A DNA stretch of 64,000 bases, from the NCBI GenBank assembly GCA_037783545.1, contig JBBELK010000827.1, positions 62,001 through 126,000 on the forward strand, given 5' to 3'. The position numbers were made by a program, and so were the translations under genes. Of this stretch, positions 63,535-64,000 are shown piece after piece. Positions within the stretch are counted from its first letter, which is position 1. Each line of letters starts with the position of its first letter. This DNA comes from Henricia sp. BOLD:AAB3569. Taxonomy: Eukaryota; Echinodermata; Asteroidea; Spinulosida; Echinasteridae. Below the pieces are notes generated by a model. It worked only from the letters and a program-made list of their open reading frames with translations, had not been told where the DNA came from and ran no database searches.

Positions 63535-64000
63535 TGGTTCTCAAACCTATATAGGTTTAAGAACAAAAAATAATTATAGTTTGTTCTCAAACCTATATAG
63601 GTTTGAGAACCAAATAACCCTAACCCTAAAAACTATGAATTGTAGGATAGGGCGACAAATCGTGTGTAAAAAAGGTATATTAGGGCGACGTGCTCAATGT
63701 CGCCCTAATATTTTTGAGTTTAAAAATAATTTTTTTAGGTCAAAAACCATTTTTTTAAAATCGAGAACCATTTTTAATTAGGTCTAGAACTGTGTCTCTT
63801 AGGTCTGTGACCATCTCTGGAAGCTTTGGGTAAAAAAATAAGGTGTCATTTTGAGTGATTCTTGCCGAAATTTCGGTGGTCCCCGGGGAGAGTCTTCCCG
63901 AAATGTCGCCCCATTGCGGCATTCAGAGTTGTTTAAACACTAATTATTATAGTTGGTTCTCAAACCTATATAGGTTTGAGAACTAATTATAAATACTATT

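Larger units (their letters stand above)
61852..64000. repeat. interspersed 30-bp palindrome (GGTTCTCAAACC-TATATA core), about 13 copies
   Basis: GGTTCTCAAACCTATATAGG continues as its own reverse complement (TTTGAGAACC). Copies lie near 61852, 61904, 61941, 62977 (half), 63007, 63055, 63099, 63157, 63186, 63233, 63537, 63583 and 63956. Spacing is irregular, spacers are AT-rich and not unique-length, and CCTAACCC words adjoin some copies. One copy holds a CACATG and one a CGG insertion at the centre. The series is split by the 61991-62962 transposon and runs off the window. Confidence 0.9.

Noticed and set aside
61852..64000. Palindromic repeats with spacers, superficially CRISPR-like
   Set aside because: The genome is eukaryotic, spacers are irregular and AT-rich, the repeat is a full palindrome and there are no cas genes.

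Overview
Animal nuclear DNA: genes are split by GT-AG introns, and the window is dominated by transposable elements, hairpin MITEs, tRNA-derived SINEs and satellite arrays. There is no bacterial-style gene organisation. A Gmr1-type LTR retrotransposon (a Ty3/gypsy relative with integrase ahead of reverse transcriptase, known from deuterostomes), long foldback elements like the sea-urchin TU class, and an invertebrate-type HGSNAT gene together suggest a marine deuterostome, most likely an echinoderm. The species is inferred, not proven.

Layout. 1-0.3 kb: degenerate short-period CG-rich repeat. 1.5-7.9 kb: a complete, very young LTR retrotransposon on the minus strand (5-bp target duplication AGGGA, almost identical 1.44-kb LTRs) with an intact 995-codon INT-RT-RNase H frame but no gag and only the end of the protease. 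7.9-19.6 kb: no recognised host gene; TIR elements, a tandemly duplicated 0.85-kb block with SINE copies, a 16-bp minisatellite present in both orientations, a ~160-bp satellite and a head-to-head tRNA-SINE pair. 19.7-24.6 kb: a foldback-type element with ends built from CCCAACTATAGTTGGG palindromes, an internal 144-bp tandem array and a THAP zinc-finger exon. 24.6-34 kb: more MITEs. 34.2-40.1 kb: about 48 copies of a ~122-bp satellite with higher-order structure. 40.2-42.8 kb: nested TTAA-bounded elements and a SINE.

The one confident host gene is HGSNAT (lysosomal heparan-alpha-glucosaminide N-acetyltransferase), plus strand. Nine exons from 43047 to 61268 join in phase: signal-peptide exon, lumenal domain, first transmembrane segment, and the start of the membrane acyltransferase domain including the catalytic histidine. 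The gene runs off the right edge. Its introns hold a 3.8-kb foldback interrupted by a 1,173-bp transposon (intron 1), a 5.35-kb CAACGTTGG foldback and a TACGTACG hairpin (intron 5), and several TTAA- or TTA-bounded MITEs.

Together the window is a record of nested insertion. Many elements have target duplications visible by eye (AGGGA, CTT, TAA, TTA, TA, TTAA). At least six loci have ends or arms made of short self-complementary units. Two separate elements contain THAP-like reading frames.
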